Positions 53,643 to 62,982 are shown, counted from the stretch's first letter. The stretch: DNA of 64,000 nucleotides from Acetobacter tropicalis (GCF_001580915.1 NZ_LHZQ01000222.1:62001-126000); one strand, 5' to 3'. Translations and numbers: made by a program. The notes: generated by a model not told the origin, from the letters alone.

Positions 53643-54344
53643 ATGACCGAGTCTTCAGAACCCGCTTCGCACCACCAGCCTCATGTGATTGAGAACCGCA
53701 TCGTCTATGCGGCTCTCTCTGGATACATCGCGCCCGGTGAACGGCTTGGCGAGAAGGAACTCTCTGAGATTTTCAAGGTCTCCCGCACCCTTGTGCGGGA
53801 AGCCATGATCCGTTTGCAGGCACGGGGCATTGTGGAAGTCATGCCGCGCCGGGGATGGTTTGTGATCGAACCAACGGTGGAGGAAGCCAGAAACACCATC
53901 AATGCCCGTCGCGCGCTGGAAGTGGGCATGCTGGCCACGGCGGATCACGTAACGCCGGAAAAAATAGCTATCCTGCGCGAGCATGTAAGGAACGAGCAGC
54001 GGGCGCTGGAGGAAGATGACCGTGCACAGCGCAGTTATCTGCTGGGGCATTTTCATGTCTGTCTGGCGGAAACCATTGGTAACCCGGTGCTAGGCTCCAT
54101 TCTACAGGACCTGACCACCAGAACCGTGCTGATTGCCGCCCTGTATCAGTCCACTCACGATGCGCATGAATCCTGCGATGAGCACAGCCAGATTATTGAT
54201 GCACTGGAAGCCGGAGAGCCTATGGAAGCTGTCAGGCTGATGGACATGCACCTCAAACATGTTGAAAAGGCGCTCAATTATCGGGATGTCGCCAGCCGGA
54301 TGGAAAGCCTGAAATCCGTTTTGCAAAAAGGCCCCTCTCTTTAA
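53643..54344 (+). CDS. GntR-family regulator, FCD (FadR-like) type
   Basis: A 233-residue regulator. The N-terminal winged helix is clear: YIAPGERLGEKELSEIFKVS (~24-43), then VREAMIRLQARGIVEVMPRRGWFV. The C-terminal FCD domain (~75-220) has the metal/ligand-binding pattern with Asp/His residues: LLGHFHVCLAETIGN (~133) and DEHSQIIDALEAGE (~178). FCD regulators usually bind organic or sugar acids, and here the divergent dctA fits a C4-dicarboxylate or related acid as effector. The two identical operators in the intergenic region support control of both dctA and itself. A terminator lies at its 3' end. Confidence 0.9.
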   Translation: MTESSEPASHHQPHVIENRIVYAALSGYIAPGERLGEKELSEIFKVSRTLVREAMIRLQARGIVEVMPRRGWFVIEPTVEEARNTINARRALEVGMLATADHVTPEKIAILREHVRNEQRALEEDDRAQRSYLLGHFHVCLAETIGNPVLGSILQDLTTRTVLIAALYQSTHDAHESCDEHSQIIDALEAGEPMEAVRLMDMHLKHVEKALNYRDVASRMESLKSVLQKGPSL

Positions 54345-54359
54345 AAATCGGGGCTTTTC
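54325..54359 (+). terminator. Terminator at the GntR 3' end
   Basis: AAAAG-GCCCC pairs with GGGGC-TTTT (one bulge) and a T run follows. The left arm overlaps the last codons of the regulator. Confidence 0.6.
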
Positions 54360-54419
54360 TATTGGGCTGAGGCAGGATGCTGTTGTGGGACTTCCTGCTG
54401 CGTTCGGTTTCTGCCGTCC

Positions 54420-55571
54420 TTAGTGTCGGATCAGGATGTAGTTGATCGTCAGGTCAATATCGAAATGGTTGCCCTTCATGTCTGGTGGCACGGGGGGGAG
54501 CTGCGCCCCGTGGAACATGCCGGATGTGGCGGCATCGAGATAATAGGAGCCTGATGATCCTGTCTGGTACACAGATTTCACACGGCCATTACGATCCAGC
54601 ACAACATGCACGGAAGAAGGACCTTCCTCCCCATTACGGGCGGCTTCTTCCGGATAATACATGTGGCGCATGATCCACGCATTGATTTCCTGCCCGTAAT
54701 CATCACTCACGCCGCGAACGGACGTGCGGGAGGTATAGTGCGCGTTGATCTGTCCGTTTTCCACGACTGGACCAACGGAAAGATCAATGGGGCCACCTGA
54801 ACCGCCCGGCCTGCCATGGCGATGCCGCCGGGGTGCCGGAGCTTCGTTGAAAGACAGGTCCATCGGGTTATCAAAGGGCGAGGCAGCGTGACGGTTGGCG
54901 TGCGGCTGCGGTTTGCTGCGGGGAACCGGACGTGCCTTGGCGTTGGCCTCTGGCTTTTGACCGGAGGGAGGACGCGCGGGTTTGACCGTTTTGTGCTCTT
55001 CCGGCGTGGGTTTTGGTAGTCCGTCATCCGACTGCGGTAGCGGCGGAGCTGTGGGCGTATCTTCCGATGGAACGGCTGGCCCGGGCGCGGCTTCCGCGGG
55101 TGAGGGTTCGGCTTGTCCGGCGGCGCTGGGGTTTTTGCCAGAGTTGCCTTCCCCCGCATCGGGTGATTGCGGGCCAACCATGCCACTGGTGGCCTGTGGC
55201 TGCGCAAACACCATCTCCACAGGAGAGGGCTGTGCACCGTCTGGTGTGCCGTGGGGCTGGTGGTGCGTGGCTTGCCACAGCAAGGCTGTCAGAAGTGCAA
55301 AATGGGCAAACAGAGAGCCTGTCAGCACCGGGCCGAGTGTAGGCTCTGCGTAGACTTCTTTACGGATAAGGGGAGTGGATGTGCCCTTTACCCGTTTGTA
55401 ATTATTGGGACGTGCAATTGGCCACGCAGAGGGTTTCAGGCTCTCCCGGTTGCTCTCGGAAAGGGGGATGGCCCCTGAATCAGGGAGGACTCTTCCTGCA
55501 TCGGACGGTGGAACCAGACGCGGTTCCTGTGCTTCTGTCCGGCGTGAAGAGCGACTGAGCATAGCCTTCAT
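54420..55571 (-). CDS. TonB-like energy transducer with long N-terminal extension
   Basis: A 383-residue TonB-family protein. The single membrane anchor is at ~79-99 (GPVLTGSLFAHFALLTALLW), so ~78 residues of Ser/Arg/Pro-rich sequence precede it in the cytoplasm, which is unusual for TonB. A Pro-rich periplasmic spacer (~105-260; SEDTPTAPPLPQSDDG, KPTPEEHKTVKPARPPSG) follows. The C-terminal TonB domain (~280-383) has QEINAWIMRHMYYPEEAARN (~296-315) and GRVKSVYQTGSSG. It would transmit the proton-motive force to the TonB receptors, three of which are in this window. No exbB or exbD is nearby. Confidence 0.85.
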   Translation of the reverse strand: MKAMLSRSSRRTEAQEPRLVPPSDAGRVLPDSGAIPLSESNRESLKPSAWPIARPNNYKRVKGTSTPLIRKEVYAEPTLGPVLTGSLFAHFALLTALLWQATHHQPHGTPDGAQPSPVEMVFAQPQATSGMVGPQSPDAGEGNSGKNPSAAGQAEPSPAEAAPGPAVPSEDTPTAPPLPQSDDGLPKPTPEEHKTVKPARPPSGQKPEANAKARPVPRSKPQPHANRHAASPFDNPMDLSFNEAPAPRRHRHGRPGGSGGPIDLSVGPVVENGQINAHYTSRTSVRGVSDDYGQEINAWIMRHMYYPEEAARNGEEGPSSVHVVLDRNGRVKSVYQTGSSGSYYLDAATSGMFHGAQLPPVPPDMKGNHFDIDLTINYILIRH

Positions 55572-55670
55572 GAAGTGCCCGTTCTCTCCTCTGCCCGGAC
55601 AGGGCTGTGTTTGGGCCAGTTGCTTTCCCTAGTGTGCCATTGCTTGAGCATTGTTTCCAGTCAGAACTTG

Positions 55671-57524
55671 TTATTCCGTTGCCTGTCCGCCGGAATGTAA
55701 AGCGGGTGCGGCAGCGGAACGGCTGTTAGGCGCAGCAGAGGGAGGGTGGGGAGGAGTGTCTGGCGCCGGCGGAACGAAGGATGTGCCGCTGTTTATGGCT
55801 GCTCCAGAGGGCGTGGGCTGGGACGGAGCAGGGAGCGCTGCACGTTTTTCCGGAGGCTGAACAGGGCTGGGCGGGGCGATCTGCGTTTGAGAAGGGCTCA
55901 GACGCGCACGCATGTGCCGAACGTCCACATCTGTCACGGCCGGGGCATTATTGCCCCACGCATGCCGGACAAAGGTGCCCACAGCGGCAATCTGGGCATC
56001 TGTCAGGCGGGCTGCAAAACTTGGCATGCTGAAGGCAGAAGGCGCGCTCTGCGTGCCATGGAGGGTGACCCCAGTCAGAATAATATGGATGACCGAATCT
56101 GGAGCCGGGTTCATGACCACGGGATTATCTGCCAGCGGCGGAAAGGTGGTGGGATATCCGGCCCCGTTGGAGCGGTGACACGCGGCGCAGTTATCCAGAT
56201 ATACGCGCTGCCCTAAAGTAAGGTGGCCGCCGGATTGCAGTGCCTTGGTGGCGGCTGCATCCCGCTTCCAGCCTGTTTGCTGTGGCGTTGCGGCTGGCAG
56301 GCTTTTCAGGTATCGCGCCATGGCAGTCAGGTCAGCCTCGGACAGATATTGCGTGCCGTGGTGTACGGCGCTGTCCATGTTGCCGAAGGCACTGCCTCTG
56401 TTGTTGCGGCCAGTTTTCAGGAATGCGGTGATTTCTGCCACACGCCATGTACCAAGGCCGGTACGTGGCTCACCGCGTAATGAGGGCGGAGTCCAGCTAT
56501 CCACCGCCTTACCGCCAGCCAGATAACGGGGGCCATCCTGTGCGGTCAGGGCTTCTTCCTGCATGGCAATGCCACGCTGGGTATGGCAGGCCCCGCAATG
56601 CCCCGGCCCTTCCACCAGATAGGCTCCGCGCGCCAGTTCCGCATTGGCAAAGGGGCGGCCTGTAGCCTGCCGTGCGGCCTGAGGGGAAGGCGCAAATGCC
56701 CAGCGCCAAAAGGTTAAGGGGAAACGCATGGAAAGTGGCCAGGGAATAGCGTTGGCTTTTACTGATTGGGCCACAGGCTGCACGTCCTGCATGAAATACA
56801 CATACAGCGCGTGCAGGTCCTCATCTGTCATGCGGGCGTATGAGGGATAAGGCATGGCAGGATACAGGGTGGCCCCGTCTGGCCGGATACCTTCCCGCAC
56901 GGCACTGACAAACTGTGCTTCCGTCCAGTTGCCGATACCATGGGTTTTATCCGGCGTGATGTTGGAAGCGTAGAGGGTGCCAATGGGCAATTCGAACGCA
57001 TAACCGCCCGCGTATGGAGCCTTCTGGTTTGTGGTATGGCAGGCCGCGCAATCAGCCGCTGCGGCGACGTAGCGGCCTCGTTCAATCCATTCCTGCGGGG
57101 TGCGAGGTGTTTCGGATGAAAGGAAGGCATCCTTAGACTCCGGCCCTGAATGTGCGGGAGAGGAAGACGCTTCCTGTGATGGTGGGTTCTGCTGTGCTCT
57201 TGATGTCAAAGGGTCTTCGGGCTGGACCGTGCCAGTAGCTGGGCCAGCAGGAGAAGTGGCCGATGCTGCTACGGCAGGGTGAGCCAGGCAGAAAGGAAGG
57301 CTGCCCAGAGCGAAAGCCGCCACGCCGTATGACAGCATCGACAGGTATCGCTTTCCACCCAAGATGCACGCCAATAGCAGGCCTGCCGAACGTGGGGTTA
57401 CCGTTTTTTCAAAAGAGACGGTGGTCTTTGCAAGAGCCTTGCGGGGAATATCGGTTGCGGGATGCTGTGCCGAAGCCGAGCGTGGGAGGTGCGTGGAGGC
57501 GGCAGTAAAGGCAGGCTGTCTCAT
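55671..57524 (-). CDS. Cytochrome c subunit of the FAD dehydrogenase complex
   Basis: A three-heme membrane-anchored cytochrome c that carries electrons from the GMC flavoprotein to ubiquinone. CxxCH motifs are CAACHTT (~154), CGACHTQ (~302) and CAACHRS (~442). The start 57524 overlaps the GMC stop (ATGA). The ~617 residues exceed the usual ~440-480: an N-terminal ~150 residues includes a hydrophobic signal/anchor near ~65-90 and a Pro/Ser-rich linker, and a Pro/Ala/Ser-rich tail (~530-617) follows the last domain. An internal ATG at 57338 (MLSYGVAAFAL) begins a classic signal peptide and is an alternative start. Relatives are gluconate, sorbitol and 2-ketogluconate dehydrogenase cytochromes. 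Confidence 0.88.
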   Translation of the reverse strand: MRQPAFTAASTHLPRSASAQHPATDIPRKALAKTTVSFEKTVTPRSAGLLLACILGGKRYLSMLSYGVAAFALGSLPFCLAHPAVAASATSPAGPATGTVQPEDPLTSRAQQNPPSQEASSSPAHSGPESKDAFLSSETPRTPQEWIERGRYVAAAADCAACHTTNQKAPYAGGYAFELPIGTLYASNITPDKTHGIGNWTEAQFVSAVREGIRPDGATLYPAMPYPSYARMTDEDLHALYVYFMQDVQPVAQSVKANAIPWPLSMRFPLTFWRWAFAPSPQAARQATGRPFANAELARGAYLVEGPGHCGACHTQRGIAMQEEALTAQDGPRYLAGGKAVDSWTPPSLRGEPRTGLGTWRVAEITAFLKTGRNNRGSAFGNMDSAVHHGTQYLSEADLTAMARYLKSLPAATPQQTGWKRDAAATKALQSGGHLTLGQRVYLDNCAACHRSNGAGYPTTFPPLADNPVVMNPAPDSVIHIILTGVTLHGTQSAPSAFSMPSFAARLTDAQIAAVGTFVRHAWGNNAPAVTDVDVRHMRARLSPSQTQIAPPSPVQPPEKRAALPAPSQPTPSGAAINSGTSFVPPAPDTPPHPPSAAPNSRSAAAPALHSGGQATE

Positions 57525-59302
57525 GGCGTTACCAACGGGCCGCCGTTGCCCTTCAGCCATTGCGTGCGGATATGATGAGCGGACCAGTAGGCCAAGGCGG
57601 CGACCAGCCCCGTAGGATTATAGCCCATACCCTGCGGGAAGGCGTTGGCTCCTACCACAAACACGTTCGGTACATCCCAGCTTTGCAGGTAGCGGTTCAG
57701 GGCGGATGTGTTGGGGTCATCCCCCATGACGGCCCCGCCGCAGAGATGGGTTGTCTGGTAGTCACGCACGTCAAACGGTTTGCCCGGTTCGCGCATGCTG
57801 TAGTGCACATCACGCGCGCCAAGGGCTTTGACCACGCCATCCAGCTTGCTGACAACGTGGCGGTTCATGCGGATATCGTTGTCTTTCCAGTCAAACGTCA
57901 TGCGCAGCAGCGGCTGGCCGTAAACATTGGTCCAGGTGGGATCAAGGTCCAGATACACATCACGGTAGGCCATGTTGGAGCCCTGCGCATTGATGGTGAA
58001 GGCATGGCGATAGGTGTCAACGGCCTGTTTTTTCCATGCGCTGCCCCATCGTGGAGCGCCGGGAAAAGTGGCTTTGGCTCCGCCAATAGGTTTAACGCCC
58101 GCCTGATTGACCCATAGCGGTGAACCGCCAATAAAGCCCAGCGGCCCGTGATCAAAGTTGTCACAGTTGAAATCATCAATTGCCACACCGCCTGCCGAGC
58201 CGATGAACTGGTCCGTGCTGCGGGTGGGGGGCATCAGCACCGTGGTGTTGGTGATGTTCTGATACGTGAAGTTGCGCCCTACCGTGCCGGAATTGCTGTG
58301 CGGATCATATGGTTTTCCAATACCTGACAGCAGCATCAGATGCACGTTATGGAACTGGAAGGCCGCCAGAATAACCAGCCCTGCAGGTTGGGTAATGTGG
58401 TTGCCTTCCGCATCCTGATACACAACGCCAGTTGCTTTCTTGCCTGTGGAATCCAGAAGCACTTTCAGCACATGTGCGTTGCTGCGCAGCGTGAAGTTGG
58501 CGTGCTGTCGCAGGGCGGGCAGGATGTTCACATTCGGCGAGGCCTTGGCGTACATGTAGCACGCATAATCCGAGCAATAGCCGCAGAAATTGCACGGCCC
58601 CATCTGGGCCCCATACGGGTTTGTATAGGGGTGGGACGCATTGGCCGCAGGCATGGCGTAGGGGTGAAACCCGGCCTCGGTCGCGGCCTTGCGGAACAGA
58701 TGGGCGGTATAAACATCCCGCAGGGGCGGAAGCGGGAAATCATCTGACCGATCCGGTGCAAACGGGTTGCCTTTGCCCACCACCTTTCCGTCCACGGTGT
58801 AGGCTTCGCCCGATGTGCCAAATACTTTTTCCGCACGGTCAAAGAAGGGCTCAAGTTCTTCATATGTGACGCCGTAATCCTGCAGGTTCATGCCATCAGG
58901 AATGAACGTCTTGCCATAGCGTTCAGTAATATGGCTGCGCAGGCGCAAATCCTGTGGCATGGCGCGGAAATGTACACCCGTCCAATGCAGGCCTGCGCCC
59001 CCTACGCCTTCGCCCGGCAGAAAGGCGGCCAGGCGGCGGTAAGGCAGGGCCTCCTGATCCAACCTGTTGCGGACCGTCACGGTGGTCTGCGCAGGGTTCT
59101 GGAACAGCTTGTACCGGGTAGCACCTTCCAGTTCATCAATGGAGGCAGGATAGGCGCCATCTTTGGCGGTGGAGCGTCGGCCGCCGCGTTCCAGCATCAC
59201 CACGGAAAGGCCTGCTTCACAAAGCTCCTTGGCCATGATGCTGCCGGCCCAGCCAGCACCCACCACAACGGCATCTACAGGGGGGAGAGTTTTTTCCGCC
59301 AT
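57521..59302 (-). CDS. GMC flavoprotein, large subunit of membrane FAD dehydrogenase
   Basis: A 593-residue GMC oxidoreductase that oxidises a sugar or sugar acid in the periplasm. The FAD-binding motif is VVVGAGWAGSIMAKELCEAG (~12-31; GxGxxG) followed by LERGG. The Cys cluster CNFCGYCSDYAC (~236) matches the [3Fe-4S] ligands described in FAD-glucose dehydrogenase. C-terminal catalytic segments are HLCGGAVMGDDP (~540) and NPTGLVAALAYW. No own signal peptide is seen; export would use the Tat signal of the small subunit. It starts 3 bp after the small-subunit stop. The substrate is not defined: gluconate, sorbitol and 2-ketogluconate enzymes share this pattern. Confidence 0.88.
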   Translation of the reverse strand: MAEKTLPPVDAVVVGAGWAGSIMAKELCEAGLSVVMLERGGRRSTAKDGAYPASIDELEGATRYKLFQNPAQTTVTVRNRLDQEALPYRRLAAFLPGEGVGGAGLHWTGVHFRAMPQDLRLRSHITERYGKTFIPDGMNLQDYGVTYEELEPFFDRAEKVFGTSGEAYTVDGKVVGKGNPFAPDRSDDFPLPPLRDVYTAHLFRKAATEAGFHPYAMPAANASHPYTNPYGAQMGPCNFCGYCSDYACYMYAKASPNVNILPALRQHANFTLRSNAHVLKVLLDSTGKKATGVVYQDAEGNHITQPAGLVILAAFQFHNVHLMLLSGIGKPYDPHSNSGTVGRNFTYQNITNTTVLMPPTRSTDQFIGSAGGVAIDDFNCDNFDHGPLGFIGGSPLWVNQAGVKPIGGAKATFPGAPRWGSAWKKQAVDTYRHAFTINAQGSNMAYRDVYLDLDPTWTNVYGQPLLRMTFDWKDNDIRMNRHVVSKLDGVVKALGARDVHYSMREPGKPFDVRDYQTTHLCGGAVMGDDPNTSALNRYLQSWDVPNVFVVGANAFPQGMGYNPTGLVAALAYWSAHHIRTQWLKGNGGPLVTP

Positions 59303-59305
59303 GGG

Positions 59306-60064
59306 TCAGCCTGTCTCCCCGCTAATGGAAACCGGGCCATAAGGGTAGGGGGTTTCGTACCGGTCTACCCAATCCATGTAATCGGCGCGGGCACCGGGGA
59401 AGCCCATCATTTTCCAACCGCCCATGTGACGATTGCCTCCATGGGTGGGGTCTGCAAACGCGCCTTCAATCGTGTCAGAACGAAGCTGCTCAAAAAAGGC
59501 GCTGGCGGGCAGGGCGTCAAACTGGGTGGCGTTGTGTTCAAGAGCCGTCAGGATAGCGTCCTGCGTGGTGGGAGGCAGGCTTTCAAAGGGGGCGTTATGC
59601 TGCTGACGCACCCAGGCCTGCGTTCCGGCAATACCTATGCGGTAGATTTGCCGAGGGCTGTAAGGGAGCTGATAACCCAGATTGTCGGGGCCGGTACGGT
59701 GCGGGCCGCTCATGAACCATTTTTCGCCACGGCCCCAAGGGGTGTTCATCTGGCCTTCAATAAAGTCCGGCACCCCAAGCATGGTGGCACCCGGCCCCAT
59801 ATCATCTTCCGGGAACAGCCGTTCACAGGCGGCCGTCAGAAAGGCAAACTCGGCGGCGGTGAAAAAGCGTGTTGAGGTGCCAGCTTCCTGATGATGCGCT
59901 GTAGCGGCGGGTGACTGTTCAGAAGAGGCTGCTTCAGCCGTTTGCGTTGCCAGTCCACCAAGCGAGAGCGCCGCCATACTGGTTCCCAGCCCTTGCACCA
60001 CACGGCGACGTTTGGGCGTGAACGCGGAGGAAGGCAGCGGAGCGATGGCAGCATCGTGAGCCAT
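59306..60064 (-). CDS. Gluconate 2-dehydrogenase subunit 3 family, small subunit
   Basis: The small subunit needed for folding and export of the flavoprotein. I start at the ATG at 60064 (MAHDAAIAPL), preceded by GCGAGGAACAT. A Tat signal follows (KRRRVVQGLGTSMAALSLGGL, key residues ~18-35). The body (~65-250) has FFTAAEFAFLTAACERLFPED (~65-85), the conserved PGATMLGVPDFIEGQMNTPWG (~90-110) and FPGARADYMDWVD near the end, all typical for the family (PF13618). The frame stays open upstream to 60484 with 140 further codons, but their composition is not protein-like in style. It begins a three-gene operon: small, large, cytochrome. Confidence 0.86.
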   Translation of the reverse strand: MAHDAAIAPLPSSAFTPKRRRVVQGLGTSMAALSLGGLATQTAEAASSEQSPAATAHHQEAGTSTRFFTAAEFAFLTAACERLFPEDDMGPGATMLGVPDFIEGQMNTPWGRGEKWFMSGPHRTGPDNLGYQLPYSPRQIYRIGIAGTQAWVRQQHNAPFESLPPTTQDAILTALEHNATQFDALPASAFFEQLRSDTIEGAFADPTHGGNRHMGGWKMMGFPGARADYMDWVDRYETPYPYGPVSISGETG

Positions 60065-60502
60065 ATGTTCCTCGCCCCTTACCTGCTGTTTAACGTGGCT
60101 GGGTGCGGACGCATTAGTTTTGGAGGATGTCATCGGATAAGCCGCCGGAGAGCCGTCAGGAGTGGGGAGGCTGAGAGGAGCCATTGCTGCCGAGGTATTC
60201 GCGGCTGGTTTTGCGCAAGAAACAGGGCTGGCTGGGCGTCGGGGCGTATGGGGCGCGTCGGTCATCGGGGGGCTCGTTACCGTGAACAGGGAGCGGCGAC
60301 CACAAATCGGTCCTCGCGGCCGCTTCAGCGCAGTGCGCGCGACCATGCGGGCCTTGGTTAGCGGAGAGACGGCCCTGAAACAAGCATGGCCCGCACAAGG
60401 CGAGCCATGAGAGGGACTTGAAAGTCCGTTCTGGAAGGGAAAAGAGCGGCGGTAACCCGCAGACTCTCGCTCTTTTCCATCCAAAGTGTAAAACCGGATT
60501 TA
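60065..60502. other. Upstream region of the dehydrogenase operon
   Basis: 438 bp containing the operon promoter and the hairpin that ends the M13 peptidase gene. A minus-strand frame continuous with the small subunit crosses most of it; I regard it as untranslated. Confidence 0.5.
60438..60478 (-). terminator. Terminator after the M13 peptidase
   Basis: GGAAAAGAGCG pairs with CGCTCTTTTCC over 11 bp, with a small inner GCGG/CCGC stem. T-rich on the minus strand within the arm; 25 bp after the peptidase stop. Confidence 0.6.
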
Positions 60503-62611
60503 TTACCAGATTTTAACGCGCTGTTTCGGGGACAGATACAGCTTTTCACCAGCTTTCACATTCCATGCCTTGTACCAAGCGTCCAGATTGTGCATGGGAA
60601 TGTTCACGCGGGCCTGCGGCGGGGAGTGCGGATCTGTCACCACCAGTTGCTTGACGGTGTCATCACGTAGTTTTTCCCGCCATACCTGCGCCCAGCCAAG
60701 GAATACGCGCTGATCGCCCGTCAGGCCATCAATCACCGGAGCAGGCTGGCCGTTCAGGGAGGCATGGTAGGCGTCAAGCGCCAGTGTCAGGCCACCCAGA
60801 TCGGCAATGTTTTCGCCCATGGTCAGCTTGCCGTTTACATGCACGCCCGGCAGGACCTCAAACGCATCATACTGAGCACCGAGGCGGTCAGCCAGTTTCT
60901 GGAAACGGTCTGCGTCAGCTTTGGTCCACCAGTCACGCAGGCGGCCATGTTCGTCAAACTTACGGCCTTCATCATCAAACGAATGGGTCATTTCATGACC
61001 AATTACGCCACCAATGGCCCCGTAGTTTACAGCCATATCTGCCTTGGCGTTGAAGAACGGCGGCTGCAGAATGGCAGCCGGGAACACAACCTGATCAAAC
61101 AGCGGGTTGTTGTAGGCGTTCACGGTCTGGGGAGTCATATCCCATTCGTTACGGTTAACGGGCTTGTCCAGACGGGCTACCCAGTAGTTCCATTCAAACC
61201 GGATGCCGTTTTTGGCGTTGCCGTAAACATCCCCTTTTTTCACGACGAGATCAGAATAATCACGCCATTCGCTGGGGTAGCCAACCTGCACTTCAAAGTT
61301 TTCCAGCTTGCGCAGGGCGGCTTCACGCGTGGGTTTGCTCATCCATGTGTTGTGCTGTAGGCGGATGCGGAAGGCATCTTTCAGATCGCCGGTCAGCTTC
61401 TGCATGGCGGTGCGGTTTTCTGCGGGGAAGTAGCGTTCCACATACACCTTGCCCAATGCCATGCCCATGGCGGAGCTTGTGGCCTGCACACCGCGCTTCC
61501 AGCGGGCCGGAAGGGCTGGCTGGCCTGTCAGCGCCTTGGAGAATTCAAAGCGGGCCTGCACAAAAGCGTCCGGCAGGTTGCTGGTGGCGTTTTCTATCGT
61601 ATGGAAGGCTTCCCATGCCTGTAGAAGCCCGACATCGGCATTGGCCAGCAGGGCTGCGCCGCCCGTAATGGCGGAGGGTTCACCAACAATAACCGTACGG
61701 TTTTCAAGCCCTTCTGTGGGCAGGCCAGCAGCGGTCAGCCACGTGGTCCAGTCAAAACCGGGGGCGGCTTTGGCCAGATCAGCCACCGTCATGGGGTTGT
61801 AGGTTTTTTCCGGGTTGCGCAGGTCTGCACGTGCCCAGTGGGTTTCAGCCAGTTTGGTTTCAAAGGCGACAATGGCAGCAGCAGCCTGCTCGGGTTGCGG
61901 CCATTTGATAAGGCTCAGCGCCTTGGTGATGTAGGTCTGATACGCAGCCTTCTTCGCGGCAAATTCCGGCTTCAGGTAGTAATCACGGTCCGGCAGCCCC
62001 AGTCCGTCCTGATCAATGTTCAGGGCGTAATGGGTGGGGTCTTTCGCATCCGGGTTGATACCCAGAGAGAAAGGAGAGGTTGCAAAGCTGCCTGAAGCCG
62101 CACCTGCAACGGTAGCAAACGTCTTGGCGTCAGTTATTTTGCGGATGCTTTCCAGATCGCCTTTCAGGGGCTTGGTGCCCTGTTTTTCCACGGATTTTTC
62201 ATCCATGAAAGAGGCGTAGTACGTGCCCAGCTTTTCCTCGATAGTGGTCGGATGCTTGACCGGGTGAGCAGAAAGCTCGTTCAGGATGGTCTGAACACGC
62301 TGGCGCGAAAGTTCAGCCAGCGCATTGAACGGGCCATAGCTGGTCATGTCTGACGGAATGGTCAGATTGTCCAGATAGGTGCCATTGGCATAGCGGAAAA
62401 AGTCATTTCCAGGTTTGACCGACGTATCACGGCCCGCAAGATCAACACCCCAGGCCCCGAAGGTGGCGGGGGGAACGGCTGCCGGTGCCGTTACAGGTGC
62501 AGCAGCTTGCGCGGTGGCGGCATGGGCTGCCCCGGCCACACTGGTCAGGCCGATGGCAGCAGACAGAAGAAGCCCGACCCGCAGTGACACTTTATTATTA
62601 TGCTTAAGCAT
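60503..62611 (-). CDS. M13-family metallopeptidase (PepO/neprilysin-like)
   Basis: A 702-residue exported zinc peptidase. The start is the ATG at 62611 (MLKHNNKVSLRV), with GGAG twelve bases upstream; a TTG at 62629 is also open. The signal peptide is cut near AHAATAQ (~33), then an Ala/Pro linker. The N-terminal PPGNDFF-like segment (VKPGNDFFRYANGTY, ~66) is typical of M13. The zinc site is VIGHEMTHSFDDEGRKFDEH (~497-516; HExxH), and the third ligand is the Glu of ENIADLGG (~559). Such enzymes degrade peptides in the periplasm. No partner gene is linked. Confidence 0.9.
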   Translation of the reverse strand: MLKHNNKVSLRVGLLLSAAIGLTSVAGAAHAATAQAAAPVTAPAAVPPATFGAWGVDLAGRDTSVKPGNDFFRYANGTYLDNLTIPSDMTSYGPFNALAELSRQRVQTILNELSAHPVKHPTTIEEKLGTYYASFMDEKSVEKQGTKPLKGDLESIRKITDAKTFATVAGAASGSFATSPFSLGINPDAKDPTHYALNIDQDGLGLPDRDYYLKPEFAAKKAAYQTYITKALSLIKWPQPEQAAAAIVAFETKLAETHWARADLRNPEKTYNPMTVADLAKAAPGFDWTTWLTAAGLPTEGLENRTVIVGEPSAITGGAALLANADVGLLQAWEAFHTIENATSNLPDAFVQARFEFSKALTGQPALPARWKRGVQATSSAMGMALGKVYVERYFPAENRTAMQKLTGDLKDAFRIRLQHNTWMSKPTREAALRKLENFEVQVGYPSEWRDYSDLVVKKGDVYGNAKNGIRFEWNYWVARLDKPVNRNEWDMTPQTVNAYNNPLFDQVVFPAAILQPPFFNAKADMAVNYGAIGGVIGHEMTHSFDDEGRKFDEHGRLRDWWTKADADRFQKLADRLGAQYDAFEVLPGVHVNGKLTMGENIADLGGLTLALDAYHASLNGQPAPVIDGLTGDQRVFLGWAQVWREKLRDDTVKQLVVTDPHSPPQARVNIPMHNLDAWYKAWNVKAGEKLYLSPKQRVKIW

Positions 62612-62982
62612 CTGTTGATGTTTCTCCAAATAAATGCCGGGAAAGATAAAATGATGTCTTCTTTCCCTGTTAGTTCTTTAGATACCGTTCTTTAGGTGAT
62701 GGTAGGTTAAGCATGCCCAGCATAGAATGACTACCCCACCGGAATGATTTTTAATTCAACAGGCCATCCCTTTGTTACGTGACGTAGAGCCAAGCAGTGT
62801 GAAGGCCGCAGCTTTGATGGCGGGCGTATTTTTCTCCTTGTAAATGCCTCTTGCCCATTGTTCACGCATGGAAGTGCAGGCACTCTTGATGTGAGTGTGA
62901 CACAGTTGTTTGTTGGGGCTGCGGAGCGCAGCCTTGAGTGGTGGCACTTCATTTTCCGGCGGTATCAGGGAGAGCTGAAGGC
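62612..62982. other. Divergent promoter region of pepO-like and ghrA-like genes
   Basis: 371 bp. Apart from upstream extensions of the two neighbouring frames I see no gene, RNA or clear operator. Confidence 0.55.
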
